Positions 33,631 to 43,330 of a stretch of DNA of 52,524 bases are shown here, piece after piece (the first letter of the stretch is position 1; every line of letters starts with the position of its first letter). The notes beneath the pieces were generated by a model. That model did no database searches and was not told where the DNA came from. It saw only the letters and a program-made list of their open reading frames with translations. This DNA comes from Nevskia sp. Its GTDB lineage: Bacteria; Pseudomonadota; Gammaproteobacteria; Nevskiales; Nevskiaceae. The position numbers and the translations under genes are program-made. Location of the stretch: the NCBI GenBank assembly GCA_031291075.1, contig JARLJS010000274.1, positions 1-52,524 of the forward strand, given 5' to 3'.

Positions 33631-33659
33631 AAAAAAAGAGGGGGCCGAAGCCCCCTCTT
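33631..33659 (-). terminator. Intrinsic terminator after the TonB receptor gene
   Basis: In minus-strand sense a GC-rich stem GAGGGGGC-TTCG-GCCCCCTC is followed at once by seven T. It starts about 20 bases after the receptor stop codon. It should end most receptor transcripts before the sulfotransferase genes. Confidence 0.88.
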
Positions 33660-33679
33660 CAACTGCCCCGATCAAGTGC

Positions 33680-36661
33680 TTACTTGAACTCGAATTTCAG
33701 CTTGGCGTAGTAGGCGCGGCCGGTGAAGTCGTAGAACGATGGGTCGGTCGGGTAACCGGTACCGCCGCCGAGCACGTCCGACGCCATGAACTTCGCCTTG
33801 GCATCGAACAGGTCGGTGATGCCGAGGGTGAGCGAAGTGCCGATGCGGGCGTACTTGTAGGTGCCGCTGATGTCGACGTAGTTGTTGTCGCCGACCTGAC
33901 GACGGCAACGGAAGGTCGAACCGCCGACAGTCACGACGTCAGCCGTGCTGGTGCCGCACTGCCCGGCGTCATTCACGTCGATGGCCGAATCGGGCGCACC
34001 GTTGAAGTAGATCGAACCTTCGCGGACATTGCCCAGATAGCGGTCATAGATCGTCGCGCTCCACGGTCCCATGTTCCAGTACATGGCGAAGGTGGCCTTG
34101 AAGCGCGGGAACGAGCCGTTGCCGCCGCCACCGCCGCCACCGTCGGTCTGTCCGGCCAGGGACTGGTAGTCCACCAGCTGGCCGTTGAGCACCGTGCCGG
34201 TCTTCCAGGACTGCAGGTAAGTGACGTCGGTCGTGAACACGAAGTTGCCGGTCTGGATGCCCATGATCTGGGTCTTCGCGTAGTTCAGACGGAATCCGCC
34301 GTCGATGCCGGAAGTCGTGGTGAAGCCCAGGTTATTGGTCGGCTCGATGCTCAGGTTCATATTTCCAGAGGAGTCACGGTTGACCCCGCCGGCAAGGTCG
34401 CAAAAGGTGCCGAAGTTCTTGCAGGAATTTGCAGAGGACTGGGTCGTCTGCAGGCCGATGTCGTTGCTGATCTTGTAACGGTAGAAGTCGAGCTCGACCG
34501 ACAAGGGCTTGTAGAACGAGGGGCTGAACACCGCGCCGAAGTCGATGGCGAAGCCCCTTTCCGGCTGCAGGTTCGGATTACCGATGCGTACAGCACTAGC
34601 CTGTACGTTTGCCGCCTTGAACGAACCGTCAGTTGGGACGTTCGATCCGCATTCCTTGTCAAGATTTGGCGTTCTCGGATTGGCGGCGCTGCCATACCCG
34701 TTGCACGGGTCCGTGAATCCCGGCGAGTCCTGCAACGCCCCCTTGAACAGGTCGTTGACGGTAGGCGCGCGGAACACGTCCGTATAGGTGGCGCGGATCA
34801 TCAGGTCGCCGTAGGGCCGGTATTCCATGCCGTACTTGGCGTTGACCGTACTGCCGAAACTGGAGTAATCGGAGTAGCGCACGCCAGGCGTGATATCGAG
34901 CGATTTTACGAACGGGACGTCTTTCAGCAACGGCACGCGGAATTCGCCGAAGATCTCGCGCACATTGTAGGTACCGGAAGTAATCTGGGAGTTGGCTTCC
35001 GATAATGCGAATTGCTGCTCCAAAGCGTCCGGAACGTTGTCAAAATGGTAGCTGCGGTATTCGAAGCCGAACGCCGATCCCACCTCGCCGGCCCAGGTCG
35101 GGAACAGGTCCCCGGTCAGCATAGCCAGCACTTGCGACTGGTCCTGTGTGGTGAACGTGTTGGCGGTCACTGCGAGGTTCTTCAGAGTAGCCCCGGTGGT
35201 GCCGAAAATGTCGACCGGCGTGCACTGCCCGATCACGTTGCCTGCAGAATCCAGGCAGCGGGGGATGATGCCGCCGACAAGACCCGACGGACCCAACTCG
35301 TTCTTCAGATTGGCGAAATTGAGATAGCCGTAGTCCGAATTGGTCTGGTCGATGCGGCCATAGGTGAAGCCTACATCCCACTCGAAACGGTCCAGCAGCT
35401 CTCCCTTCAGGCCGACCGTGCCCTGGTACGTCTCGGTGTTGGATGTCAGCAGGCGGTCGCCGGCGATGGTGGCGCGCAGTGCGTAGGTGCCAATGTCGCT
35501 ACCGAACGGGTTGTACATGCTCTTGCCCGAGATCGGGATCGGCCCCGCGCTGGTCGGATCCTGCACGCTGGTGATGGCCTGCACGGTGCCGTTGTCGAAC
35601 GGCTCGGGTGCGAGCTGCGCGTTCGACGTCACGTGCATGAAGAAGCCATTGCCATAGAACTGGATATCCGGCGTCACGTCGTAGCTGCCGGTGCCGAACA
35701 GGCCGTAGCGCTTGGCCGGGGTGAGCAGGTCGTTTTCCGGCAGGAAGTTGTAGCGGTCGGTCGGGCCCGGAGCGGCGTTGTTCACGAAGCAGCGGAACTG
35801 GGATGCCGTGGTTCCGGGTGTGCCGGTGATGCGGGTGACACTGCCGCACTTGTTGCCGTTGGCGTCGGTAAACCCGCCCGGGATGGAGAACTTGCCCGTC
35901 GGCACGCGGCTGGAAGTGCCGGCGTTCGGATCGATCTGGTTATAGTAATAAGCGGTGGGCTGGCTGGTCACCGCGCGCCGCCCGGCATTGATGGCGTCGT
36001 TGCGATCGAAGTCCATGCCAAACACGGCGCGGCCCTTGGGTCCGTTGACGCCGTAGGTTACGTTGACGTTGTCGTGCATGCCGTCGCCGCGGACGGTTTC
36101 GCCCCAGGTTCCCTCGATTTCACCGCCCTTGAAGTTCTTGCGGGTGATGATGTTGACCACGCCGCCGATGGCATCCGAACCGTAGACCGCGGAGGCGCCT
36201 TCCTTCAGCACCTCGATGCGGTCCACCATGTTGATCGGGATCGAATCCAGGTCGACGTAGCTGATGTCGCTGAAGGTGGTGCCGATGATGCGGCGGCCGT
36301 CCAGCAGCACCAGGGTGCGTTCCGCGCCCAGACCGCGCAGGTTGACCGAGGCGCCGCCGTTGCCGCCGCCGTTGTTGACCTGGGGGTTGGTGATGGTGCC
36401 TGCCGCGGCCGGGATGCTCTGCAGCAGGTCGCCCAGGGTGGTGGCGCCGGTGGCCTGGATCGCCTTGCGGTCCAGCACGAACACCGGGTTGGAGGTCTCC
36501 GCGTCGACGCTGCGGATGCGCGATCCCGTGACTTCAACTCCTTGAAGCTTGGTGGAACCGGTGTCCTGGGCCTGGACCACGGGGCTGGCGATGCATGCGG
36601 CACTGGCGGCAAATCCAAGGTAAATCGCGCGCCGGATGCGCGCGTCGCTGCTCAATTTCAT
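33680..36661 (-). CDS. TonB-dependent outer-membrane receptor
   Basis: 993 residues from ATG 36661, preceded by AGGGAGA. Signal peptide ends V-V-Q-A-Q near 31. Plug domain: V-E-V-T-G-S-R-I-R, L-D-R-K-A-I-Q-A-T-G-A-T-T-L-G-D-L-L-Q-S-I-P, N-L-R-G-L-G-A-E-R-T-L-V-L-L-D-G-R-R, I-E-V-L-K-E-G-A-S-A-V-Y-G-S-D-A-I-G-G. The large barrel ends Y-A-K-L-K-F-E-F-K, a typical C-terminal strand. It resembles large receptors for peptides, glycans or siderophores rather than small iron receptors. Own promoter and terminator bound it. The ligand cannot be read from sequence; the downstream peptide importer suggests peptides. Confidence 0.93.
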   Translation of the reverse strand: MKLSSDARIRRAIYLGFAASAACIASPVVQAQDTGSTKLQGVEVTGSRIRSVDAETSNPVFVLDRKAIQATGATTLGDLLQSIPAAAGTITNPQVNNGGGNGGASVNLRGLGAERTLVLLDGRRIIGTTFSDISYVDLDSIPINMVDRIEVLKEGASAVYGSDAIGGVVNIITRKNFKGGEIEGTWGETVRGDGMHDNVNVTYGVNGPKGRAVFGMDFDRNDAINAGRRAVTSQPTAYYYNQIDPNAGTSSRVPTGKFSIPGGFTDANGNKCGSVTRITGTPGTTASQFRCFVNNAAPGPTDRYNFLPENDLLTPAKRYGLFGTGSYDVTPDIQFYGNGFFMHVTSNAQLAPEPFDNGTVQAITSVQDPTSAGPIPISGKSMYNPFGSDIGTYALRATIAGDRLLTSNTETYQGTVGLKGELLDRFEWDVGFTYGRIDQTNSDYGYLNFANLKNELGPSGLVGGIIPRCLDSAGNVIGQCTPVDIFGTTGATLKNLAVTANTFTTQDQSQVLAMLTGDLFPTWAGEVGSAFGFEYRSYHFDNVPDALEQQFALSEANSQITSGTYNVREIFGEFRVPLLKDVPFVKSLDITPGVRYSDYSSFGSTVNAKYGMEYRPYGDLMIRATYTDVFRAPTVNDLFKGALQDSPGFTDPCNGYGSAANPRTPNLDKECGSNVPTDGSFKAANVQASAVRIGNPNLQPERGFAIDFGAVFSPSFYKPLSVELDFYRYKISNDIGLQTTQSSANSCKNFGTFCDLAGGVNRDSSGNMNLSIEPTNNLGFTTTSGIDGGFRLNYAKTQIMGIQTGNFVFTTDVTYLQSWKTGTVLNGQLVDYQSLAGQTDGGGGGGGNGSFPRFKATFAMYWNMGPWSATIYDRYLGNVREGSIYFNGAPDSAIDVNDAGQCGTSTADVVTVGGSTFRCRRQVGDNNYVDISGTYKYARIGTSLTLGITDLFDAKAKFMASDVLGGGTGYPTDPSFYDFTGRAYYAKLKFEFK

Positions 36662-36732
36662 GCGGAATCTCCCTATTTCATGAATGGCGTGGAACGTTCT
36701 GAAGTCCAACTCACACGCTCGTTACGCATTCA

Positions 36733-36761
36733 AGAATAAGTTCCACCCCCTGCCTCGTCAA
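36733..36761 (-). promoter_or_regulatory. Sigma70-type promoter of the TonB receptor
   Basis: Minus-strand TTGACG (36761-36756), 17-base spacer, TATTCT (36738-36733). This gives a leader of roughly 65 nt to the receptor ATG. Both hexamers are good matches. Confidence 0.65.
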
Positions 36762-36933
36762 GGAGCCAACTCATTATCCAGATTGGAAATTTTCCTGCTA
36801 TTAGTGCTGCAGTGCGACACGCGGCGCGCGCGTTCCCTGCGCGCGACTGCACGCAATTGCGGCCGCCGGAAGGCAGCCGGACTTCCTCATCCAATCCGGT
36901 GGCAGCCGCACATCGGGCTGCCACAGACGCGCT

Positions 36934-37230
36934 TCACCGATGGTGCCAGATGGTGATGTCGGGATCGTAGCGGAGGAAATCGGCGACGCTGGTGCCAGCC
37001 TGCTCTGTCAATGCGTCGCGTGTGTATACGGTGCCGTTCTGACCTTCGAGGCAACCGCTGCGCCCCGGCCGGATCAGGGTTCCGGTCTCGTGCAGGCAGT
37101 GCCTGTTATTGGTCCATCCAGCATCGGAAGCTTGCGGCGGCTGCGCGGCCGGCGGAGTATTTTCATCCGCGGCCGCTGTCTGGGACGACAGCAGCATCAG
37201 CGACGCAAGCAGGAAAGCGGACTGTCTCAT
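36934..37230 (-). CDS. Small secreted protein next to the TonB receptor
   Basis: 98 residues from ATG 37230, which follows a perfect AAGGAGG seven bases upstream. Signal peptide MRQSAFLLASLMLLSSQTAAA-D. The mature part has a Pro/Ala/Gln-rich stretch, two Cys (H-C-L-H-E-T-G-T-L-I and G-C-L-E-G-Q-N-G) and the ending Y-T-R-D-A-L-T-E-Q-A-G-T-S-V-A-D-F-L-R. That last part loosely resembles the plug segment of the adjacent receptor (K-A-I-Q-A-T-G-A-T-T-L-G-D-L-L). Similar small proteins occur in Xanthomonadales. Function unknown. Confidence 0.65.
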   Translation of the reverse strand: MRQSAFLLASLMLLSSQTAAADENTPPAAQPPQASDAGWTNNRHCLHETGTLIRPGRSGCLEGQNGTVYTRDALTEQAGTSVADFLRYDPDITIWHHR

Positions 37231-37443
37231 CTTGCCCTCCTTAGCTTCCGGCAGTGAACCCAGGGAGCTATCGTCGCAAACTAGCACAACGTGGTGGGGT
37301 TTGCCAGGGCGGCGACAAAGACAGGCGGTTCAGGTACTTATCCTGGATTCCCCGAGATCCTGCACGAAGACAGCATCCGCCGTATCGGGCAGACTGCGAA
37401 GGAGCGGATCCGCATTCAATCGACACCGTACGCCGCACAGCAC

Positions 37444-38139
37444 ATGAACCCAGCGCCCCTGCAAGTCTCCACCGTATTCGCCTCGCCCATTGTCACGGCC
37501 CGGCTGCCCCAGGCCGGGACGCTCAACCGGGAACTGAGGACGCTGTTCCTGGCGCGAGAAGCCGAGGGCGACCGCTATCGCAAAAGCGACCGCACGCCGA
37601 CCGAGCAGGTGAATATCTTCGAAAGCTCGTTCGACCTGTTCAGCTGGCCCGATGCGCCGATCCAGAAACTGCGCACATTCTGCCTCGACGCGTTGAGCCG
37701 CACGGTGATGCAGCTCAACGACTTCAGCCCCGAGCAGCTCAAGCGTCTGGCGACGGTCAAACTGGAGGTGGACTGCTGGTTCCACATCACGCGCTTCGGC
37801 GGCTATATCGGCAACCACACGCATCCGATGGCGTCCTGGTCGGGCGTCTATTGCGTATGCCCGGGTGAGACGCCGGCCGCATACCCGCACAGTGGCCTGC
37901 TGCGATTCCCGGACGCGCGGCCATGCGCCAACATGTACGTGGATCCCGGTAACGTGCGCATGCGCGCGCCTTACGACTTCGGCGGAGTGAACTACCGGCT
38001 GGAAGCGGGGCTGCTGCTGCTCTTTCCGAGCTACCTGGCGCACGAGGCGACGGCGTTCTTCGGCCGCGATGAACGCATCACGGTGGCGTTCAACTGCAGT
38101 TTCTCGATGCCCGCCGGCGGGGGGGCATTCGGGTACTGA
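37444..38139 (+). CDS. Putative 2OG-Fe(II) oxygenase (TIGR02466-like)
   Basis: 231 residues from ATG 37444; the frame is open further upstream but without homologous-looking sequence. G-G-Y-I-G-N-H-T-H-P-M-A-S-W-S-G-V-Y places H125/H127 at the metal site; L-L-L-F-P-S-Y-L-A-H-E-A (H200) and R-I-T-V-A-F-N (R211) supply the distal His and the 2-oxoglutarate Arg. This layout matches the TIGR02466 oxygenase group, often found near TonB receptors and sulfotransferases. Probably hydroxylates a peptide or protein side chain. It is divergent from the receptor-side genes and ends at a strong terminator. Confidence 0.78.
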   Translation: MNPAPLQVSTVFASPIVTARLPQAGTLNRELRTLFLAREAEGDRYRKSDRTPTEQVNIFESSFDLFSWPDAPIQKLRTFCLDALSRTVMQLNDFSPEQLKRLATVKLEVDCWFHITRFGGYIGNHTHPMASWSGVYCVCPGETPAAYPHSGLLRFPDARPCANMYVDPGNVRMRAPYDFGGVNYRLEAGLLLLFPSYLAHEATAFFGRDERITVAFNCSFSMPAGGGAFGY

Positions 38140-38148
38140 ACGACGCCC

Positions 38149-38177
38149 AAAAAAACGGGCGCCTCGGCGCCCGTTTT
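38149..38177. terminator. Bidirectional terminator between oxygenase and rplQ
   Basis: A 9-bp stem ACGGGCGCC / GGCGCCCGT with a TC loop, flanked by seven A on the left and TTTT on the right. It can end transcription from both the oxygenase (+) and the alpha operon (-). Confidence 0.88.
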
Positions 38178-38198
38178 CCCGACACGTCCGGCCTGCGA

Positions 38199-38591
38199 TC
38201 AGGCGGTGGCTTCCGCCGCGCCGTCCGCGGTAGCCGGGCGGTCCACCAACTCGACGTAGGCCATCGGCGCGCTGTCGCCAGGGCGGAAGCCGCAGCGCAG
38301 GATACGCAGGTAGCCACCCGGGCGGGTGTTGTAGCGCGGCCCCAGCTCCTTGAACAGTTTCTGCACCGCGTCGCGGTCGCGCAGGCGGTCGAAGGCGATG
38401 CGGCGGTTGGCGACGCTGTCCTGCTTGGCGCGGGTGATCAGCGGCTCGGCCACGCGGCGCAGTTCCTTGGCCTTGGGCACGGTGGTGCGGATCAGCTCAT
38501 GCTTGATCAGCGACACCGCCATGTTCTGCATCGCGGCCTTGCGGTGGCTGGTGGTGCGGCCGAGGCGGCGGCCGGCGACTTTGTGGCGCAT
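38199..38591 (-). CDS. rplQ: 50S ribosomal protein L17
   Basis: 130 residues; [19 protein letters not shown] opens the L17 core and [13 protein letters not shown] follows. Near the exit tunnel of the large subunit. Ends with an Ala-rich tail. Last gene of the alpha operon, 29 bp after rpoA. Confidence 0.97.
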   Translation of the reverse strand: MRHKVAGRRLGRTTSHRKAAMQNMAVSLIKHELIRTTVPKAKELRRVAEPLITRAKQDSVANRRIAFDRLRDRDAVQKLFKELGPRYNTRPGGYLRILRCGFRPGDSAPMAYVELVDRPATADGAAEATA

Positions 38592-38620
38592 GGTAGTGAC
38601 TCTTTAAAGTTGGCTTACGT

Positions 38621-39604
38621 TCAGGCCGCGACCTTGGGCGACGACCAGTTGTCGAGCTTCATCCCCAGCTCGAGGTCGTGGGCCTTGAGGGCCTCCTTGA
38701 TCTCGTTGAGCGACTTCTTGCCCAGGTTGGGGGTCTTCATCAGCTCGGTCTCGGTGCGCTGCACCAGGTCGCCGATGTAATAGACGTTCTCCGCCTTCAG
38801 GCAGTTGGTGGAGCGCACGCCCAACTCCAGGTCGTCGATCGGACGGAACAGGATCGGGTTGAGGTCCTTCTTGCCGCCCACGGCGACGGACTCTTCCTCG
38901 CCCTCCAGGTCGACGAACACCGACAGCTGGTCGCGCAGGATGCGCGCCGCCAGGCGCACCGCCTCCGCCGCTTCGATGCCGCCGTTGGTGTCGACGTCCA
39001 GGATCAGCTTGTCCAGGTCGGTGCGCTGCTCCACGCGGGCGCGCTCGACGCTGTAGCTGACCCGGCGCACCGGGCTGTAGGAGGCGTCGAGCTGCAGCAC
39101 GCCGATGGACAGACCTTCCTCTTCATTGACCTGGGTGCGCGAGGCGGCCGGCTGGTAGCCGCGACCGCGAGTCGCCTTGAGGGTCATGCTGAGCTTGCCG
39201 CCGGTGAGGTTGGCGATCACCAGCTCGGGGTTGACCACTTCCACGTCGTGGTCGAGCTGGATGTCGGCCGCGGTAACGGGGCCCTTGCCGGACTTGACCA
39301 GCTTGAGGCTGGCGGTCTCGCGCGCGTTCATGCGCAGGGCGACGTTCTTGATATTGAGCAGGATGTCGATGACGTCTTCCTGCACACCTTCGATGGCGCT
39401 GTACTCGTGCACCACGCCCTCGATCTGGGCTTCGGTGATGGCCGCGCCGGGAATGGAGGACAGCAGGATGCGACGCAGGGCGTTGCCCAGGGTGTGGCCG
39501 AAGCCGCGTTCCAGCGGCTCCAGGGTGATGCGCGCGCGCTGCGCGGAAATCTGCTCGACCTCGACCACGCGAGGCTTGAGAAAATCGGAGACCGAACCCT
39601 GCAT
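38621..39604 (-). CDS. rpoA: DNA-directed RNA polymerase alpha subunit
   Basis: 327 residues. The N-terminal assembly domain (about 1-235) has [24 protein letters not shown] linker leads to the C-terminal domain with [13 protein letters not shown] and [13 protein letters not shown], which contacts UP-element DNA and activators. Standard length. Fourth gene of the alpha operon, 97 bp after rpsD. Confidence 0.98.
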   Translation of the reverse strand: MQGSVSDFLKPRVVEVEQISAQRARITLEPLERGFGHTLGNALRRILLSSIPGAAITEAQIEGVVHEYSAIEGVQEDVIDILLNIKNVALRMNARETASLKLVKSGKGPVTAADIQLDHDVEVVNPELVIANLTGGKLSMTLKATRGRGYQPAASRTQVNEEEGLSIGVLQLDASYSPVRRVSYSVERARVEQRTDLDKLILDVDTNGGIEAAEAVRLAARILRDQLSVFVDLEGEEESVAVGGKKDLNPILFRPIDDLELGVRSTNCLKAENVYYIGDLVQRTETELMKTPNLGKKSLNEIKEALKAHDLELGMKLDNWSSPKVAA

Positions 39605-39701
39605 AGGATTACCTCGTTGCTAGTGGCTGCCGGTCTTAGCCGGCAACCGGAACCGCTTTCACTGGCCGGCAAACACCCGGTCGCCGGCCACTGAGGAAGA
39701 A

Positions 39702-40322
39702 TTACTTGGAGTACAACTCCACCACCAGGTTCTCGTTGATGTCCGGCACGATCTGCTCGCGCTCGGGCAGCGACTTGAAGGTGCCCTTGAACGCCTTCTC
39801 GTTGACCTCAACCCAGTCGGGGAACCCGATCTGGGCGGCGATCGACAGGGCCGAGGCGATGCGGGTCTGGGTGCGCGACTTCTCGCGTACTTCCACCACG
39901 TCACCCACCTGCACCTTGTAGGACGGGATGTTCACCGTCTTGCCGTTGACCATGATGCCCTTGTGCCCCACCAGCTGGCGCGCTTCGGCGCGGGTGGCGG
40001 AAAAGCCCATGCGGTAGACGACGTTGTCCAGGCGCTGTTCCAGCAGACGCAGCAGGTTCAGGCCGGTGGCGCCCTTGGACTTGCTGGCCTTGACGTAGTA
40101 GTTGTGGAACTGGCGCTCCAGCAGACCGTACATCTGCTTCAGCTTCTGCTTTTCACGCAGCTGCAGGGCGTAGTCGGACAGGCGCGGCTTGCGCGCGCCG
40201 TGCTGGCCGGGTGGGGTGTCCAGCTTGCACTTGGTTTCCAGCGAGCGGCCGCGGCTCTTGAGGAGCAGGTCCGTGCCGACGCGGCGCGAAAGCTTGCACT
40301 TGGGACCGATGTAACGAGCCAT
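39702..40322 (-). CDS. rpsD: 30S ribosomal protein S4
   Basis: 206 residues; [14 protein letters not shown] and the S4 RNA-binding domain [10 protein letters not shown]...[13 protein letters not shown]. Primary 16S rRNA binder; in E. coli it also represses the alpha operon, a role likely but not visible here. Confidence 0.98.
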   Translation of the reverse strand: MARYIGPKCKLSRRVGTDLLLKSRGRSLETKCKLDTPPGQHGARKPRLSDYALQLREKQKLKQMYGLLERQFHNYYVKASKSKGATGLNLLRLLEQRLDNVVYRMGFSATRAEARQLVGHKGIMVNGKTVNIPSYKVQVGDVVEVREKSRTQTRIASALSIAAQIGFPDWVEVNEKAFKGTFKSLPEREQIVPDINENLVVELYSK

Positions 40323-40346
40323 GATGCTTGATCCTCTTCCTGTGCC

Positions 40347-40742
40347 TTAGACGCGGCGGCGCTTGGACGGACGGCAGCCGTTGTGCGGGATCGGCGTGAC
40401 GTCGGTGATGTTGGTGACCTTGAAGCCGGCGGCGTTGAGCGAACGCACGGCCGACTCGCGGCCCGGGCCCGGACCCTTGATCCGCACTTCCAGGTTCTTC
40501 ACGCCGTGTTCGGCGGCGGCCTGGGCGGCGCGCTCGGCGGCCACCTGCGCGGCGAACGGGGTGCTCTTGCGCGAGCCCTTGAAGCCGCAGGCGCCGGCCG
40601 TGGACCAGGACAGCGCGTTACCCTGGCGGTCGGTGATGACCACGATGGTGTTGTTGAACGAGGCGTGGACGTGGGCGACGGCGTCGCTCACGTTCTTCTT
40701 GGCGCGCTTGCGCGTCTTGGCGGCGGTAGTAGGGTCAGCCAT
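40347..40742 (-). CDS. rpsK: 30S ribosomal protein S11
   Basis: 131 residues with [19 protein letters not shown] and the C-terminal [13 protein letters not shown]. Platform protein near the mRNA exit. The spacing of 24-26 bp to both neighbours fits operon transcription. Confidence 0.98.
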   Translation of the reverse strand: MADPTTAAKTRKRAKKNVSDAVAHVHASFNNTIVVITDRQGNALSWSTAGACGFKGSRKSTPFAAQVAAERAAQAAAEHGVKNLEVRIKGPGPGRESAVRSLNAAGFKVTNITDVTPIPHNGCRPSKRRRV

Positions 40743-40768
40743 GGTATGCGGTTCGGTTCCGGCTCAAA

Positions 40769-41128
40769 TCAGGTTTTGCGGATGGCTTTGCGCGGACCCT
40801 TGCGGGTGCGCGCGTTGGTGCGGGTGCGCTGGCCGCGCACCGGCAGGCCACGGCGATGGCGCTGGCCGCGGTAGCAGCCCATGTCCATCAGGCGCTTGAT
40901 GCTCATCGACACCTCGCGGCGCAGGTCGCCTTCCACGGTGTACTTGCCCACCTCGGCGCGCAGCTGCTCCAGCTCGCCCTCGCTCAGGGACTTGATCTGG
41001 GTGGCCGGGTTGATCTTGGCGGCCTCACAGATTTTGCGCGCGCGCGTGGAACCGATGCCGTAGATCGCCTGCAGGGCGATCACCACGTGCTTGTTGGCCG
41101 GGACGTTAACGCCCGCGATACGTGCCAT
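40769..41128 (-). CDS. rpsM: 30S ribosomal protein S13
   Basis: 119 residues; [10 protein letters not shown] and [24 protein letters not shown] near the C-terminus, the P-site tRNA-contacting tail. First gene of the alpha operon, behind its own promoter. Confidence 0.98.
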   Translation of the reverse strand: MARIAGVNVPANKHVVIALQAIYGIGSTRARKICEAAKINPATQIKSLSEGELEQLRAEVGKYTVEGDLRREVSMSIKRLMDMGCYRGQRHRRGLPVRGQRTRTNARTRKGPRKAIRKT

Positions 41129-41171
41129 AGCTAAGCTCTCTCAAGGTGCTGCGCGGGCTGGAAAGCTGCGC

Positions 41172-41201
41172 AGTATAACGGAAAATAAACAACTCTTTCA
41201 A
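41172..41201 (-). promoter_or_regulatory. Promoter of the alpha operon (rpsM)
   Basis: Minus-strand TTGAAA (41201-41196), 18-base spacer, TATACT (41177-41172), about 45 bases before the rpsM start. It begins right after the terminator that follows rpmJ. Confidence 0.65.
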
Positions 41202-41207
41202 ATCTTT

Positions 41208-41248
41208 GAAAAACCTCACCGCAATAACTTTTAGTTATTGCAGCGAGG
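41208..41248 (-). terminator. Intrinsic terminator between rpmJ and rpsM
   Basis: In minus-strand sense a stem of about 16 pairs (CCTCGCTGCAATAACT / AGTTATTGCGGTGAGG, with GU pairs; loop AAA) is followed by TTTTTC. It starts a few bases after the rpmJ stop and should separate spc from alpha transcripts. Confidence 0.75.
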
Positions 41249-41254
41249 CTCTTT

Positions 41255-41368
41255 TTAGCCCTGCCGCTGCTTGTGACGCAGATCGGTGCAGATCACCCGC
41301 ACCACGCCGTTACGGCGGATGATCTTGCAGTTGCGGCAGATCTTCTTGACGGAAGCACGGACTTTCAT
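41255..41368 (-). CDS. rpmJ: 50S ribosomal protein L36 (zinc-ribbon form)
   Basis: 37 residues, [20 protein letters not shown] onward to RHKQRQG. Zinc ligands C11, C14, C27 and H32 are all present, so this is the zinc-binding (C+) form. Last gene of the spc block, 44 bp after secY. Confidence 0.96.
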   Translation of the reverse strand: MKVRASVKKICRNCKIIRRNGVVRVICTDLRHKQRQG

Positions 41369-41412
41369 GACTCAGGCCTCAAAAGTATGGGGAACGACTG
41401 GCGAACGGCTCT

Positions 41413-42762
41413 TCAGCGGCTGTTGCCGGGACGCCCGGCCGCGCCGCTCAGCGACTTGAGGTTCGCCTTTTTCAGCAAGCCCTCGTACTGGTGCGACATC
41501 AGGTGCGCCTGCAACTGCGCCATGAAGTCCATGATGACCACCACGGTGATCATCAGCGAGGTGCCGCCGAACGAGAACGGCACGTGCCAGTAATCGATGA
41601 AAATTTCGGGCAGCAGGCACACCGCGGTCACGTACACCGCGCCAAGCACGGTGAGCCGGGTCAGCACCTGGTCGATGTACTTGCCGGTCATCAGGCCCGG
41701 ACGCACGCCGGGGATGAAGGCGCCGGACTTCTTCAGGTTTTCCGCGGTTTCGCGCGAATCAAACACCAGCGCGGTATAGAAGAAGCAGAAGAATACGATC
41801 AGCAGGGCGTACAGCAACGTGTACAGGGCCTGGCCCGGCGACAGCGCGTTGGCCAGCTTCTGCAGGAAGCCGCCGTTGGTCGAGTCGCCGAAGAAGCGCA
41901 CGATCGAGGCCGGGAACAGGATGATCGAGGAGGCGAAAATCGGCGGGATCACGCCCGACATGTTGAGCTTGAGCGGCAGGTGCTGTTGCTGGGCGGCGTA
42001 CAGACGGCGGCCCTGCTGCCGGCGCGCGTGATGGATCGGGATGCGCCGCTGGGCGCGCTCGACGAATACCACGAACCAGGTCACGCCGGCCACCACCGCG
42101 GCCACCACCGGGACCAGCCAGGCGTTGATCGAGCCCTCGCTGACCAGCTGCGCGGTGGAGCCGATGGCGCTGGGGAAGCGGGTGACGATGCCGGTGAAGA
42201 TGATCATCGACATGCCGTTGCCGATGCCGCGCTCGGTGATCTGCTCGCCCAGCCACATCAGGAACATGGTGCCGGTGACCAGCGCCACCGCGGCGGTGAA
42301 GACGAAGCCGAAGCCAGGGGCGAGCGCCACGCCGTTCTTCTGAAGCGTCAGGGCGGCGGCGGTGGACTGGAAGATCGCCAGTCCCAGGGTGCCGTAGCGG
42401 GTGTATTTGGTGAGCTTGCGCCGGCCGGCCTCGCCTTCCTTGCGCAGCTCCTTCAGGCTCGGCACCGCCGAGCTCATCAGCTGCACGATGATCGAGGCCG
42501 AGATATAGGGCATCACGCCCAGGGCGAAGATCGACAGGCGCTGCAGGGCGCCGCCCGAGAACATGTTGAACATGTCCAGGATGGTGCCCTTCTGCTGCGC
42601 GAACAGCTGCGCCAGCTTGGAGGGGTCGATGCCCGGCACCGGGATGAACGCCCCGATGCGGTACACCACCAGAGCGCCCAGCAGGAACAGCAGGCGATTG
42701 CGTACTTCGCCGACCTTGGAAAGGTCGGGCATCATTCCGCCGCCGCTGGTTCCGTTTGCCAT
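41413..42762 (-). CDS. secY: Preprotein translocase subunit SecY
   Basis: 449 residues, ten membrane helices. G-I-D-P-S-K-L in the plug region, [23 protein letters not shown], and [15 protein letters not shown] are SecY signatures. Central channel of the Sec translocon, co-transcribed with ribosomal proteins as usual. Confidence 0.98.
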   Translation of the reverse strand: MANGTSGGGMMPDLSKVGEVRNRLLFLLGALVVYRIGAFIPVPGIDPSKLAQLFAQQKGTILDMFNMFSGGALQRLSIFALGVMPYISASIIVQLMSSAVPSLKELRKEGEAGRRKLTKYTRYGTLGLAIFQSTAAALTLQKNGVALAPGFGFVFTAAVALVTGTMFLMWLGEQITERGIGNGMSMIIFTGIVTRFPSAIGSTAQLVSEGSINAWLVPVVAAVVAGVTWFVVFVERAQRRIPIHHARRQQGRRLYAAQQQHLPLKLNMSGVIPPIFASSIILFPASIVRFFGDSTNGGFLQKLANALSPGQALYTLLYALLIVFFCFFYTALVFDSRETAENLKKSGAFIPGVRPGLMTGKYIDQVLTRLTVLGAVYVTAVCLLPEIFIDYWHVPFSFGGTSLMITVVVIMDFMAQLQAHLMSHQYEGLLKKANLKSLSGAAGRPGNSR

Positions 42763-42794
42763 GGTCCTATCCGCCCGCCGTCAGGCTCGACTGC

Positions 42795-43241
42795 TTATTC
42801 CGCCGCCGCTTCCGCGACGCTGCCGCCGACGGCGGCAATGGATTCGCGCGCGCCCTTGGTGGCGCCCACGCCGCTGAGCGTGACCTTGCGGCTCAGCTTG
42901 CCGGACTTGATCACCTTGGCCTGCAGCGTATGCACCGGCACGACGCCGGCGTTCTTCAGCACCGCCAGGTCGATCTCGGTTTCGGTCATCTTTTCCAGGT
43001 CGGACAGCCGCACCTCGGCGCTGAACTTGGCCATGGCCGAGCGGAAGCCGCGCTTGGGCAAGCGACGCTGGATCGGCATCTGGCCGCCCTCGAAGCCGAG
43101 CTTGCCACGGCCACCCTTGCGTGCGCGCTGACCCTTGTGGCCGCGCCCGGCGGTCTTGCCGATGCCCGAACCGATGCCACGACCGACGCGGGTGCGGGCG
43201 GTCTTGGAGCCTGCGGCAGGTTTGATCGAATTCAGTTTCAT
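42795..43241 (-). CDS. rplO: 50S ribosomal protein L15
   Basis: 148 residues: [50 protein letters not shown]. Late assembly protein of the large subunit. An 89-bp G-rich gap precedes it after rpmD. Confidence 0.97.
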   Translation of the reverse strand: MKLNSIKPAAGSKTARTRVGRGIGSGIGKTAGRGHKGQRARKGGRGKLGFEGGQMPIQRRLPKRGFRSAMAKFSAEVRLSDLEKMTETEIDLAVLKNAGVVPVHTLQAKVIKSGKLSRKVTLSGVGATKGARESIAAVGGSVAEAAAE

Positions 43242-43330
43242 TTCAATAGCTCTCTAGGAAGAGGCGGGAGGCGGGGGCGGGAGGGGCAAAAGCACTGCGG
43301 CTCTAGCTCTCCGAACTCCGGCTTCTCGCC

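Noticed and set aside
36934-37230. RaxX-like sulfated signalling peptide precursor for the sulfotransferases
   Set aside because: The only small secreted product nearby shows no acidic tyrosine context or leader typical of such peptides; the idea cannot be supported.
37291-37443. N-terminal extension of the 2OG oxygenase from an earlier ATG
   Set aside because: The extra 51 residues look like translated intergenic DNA without signal or domain features; the ATG at 37444 precedes the conserved part.
41221-41241. Short AT-rich inverted repeat as a regulator operator
   Set aside because: It is the inner part of a longer stem followed by a T-run, better explained as the terminator after rpmJ.
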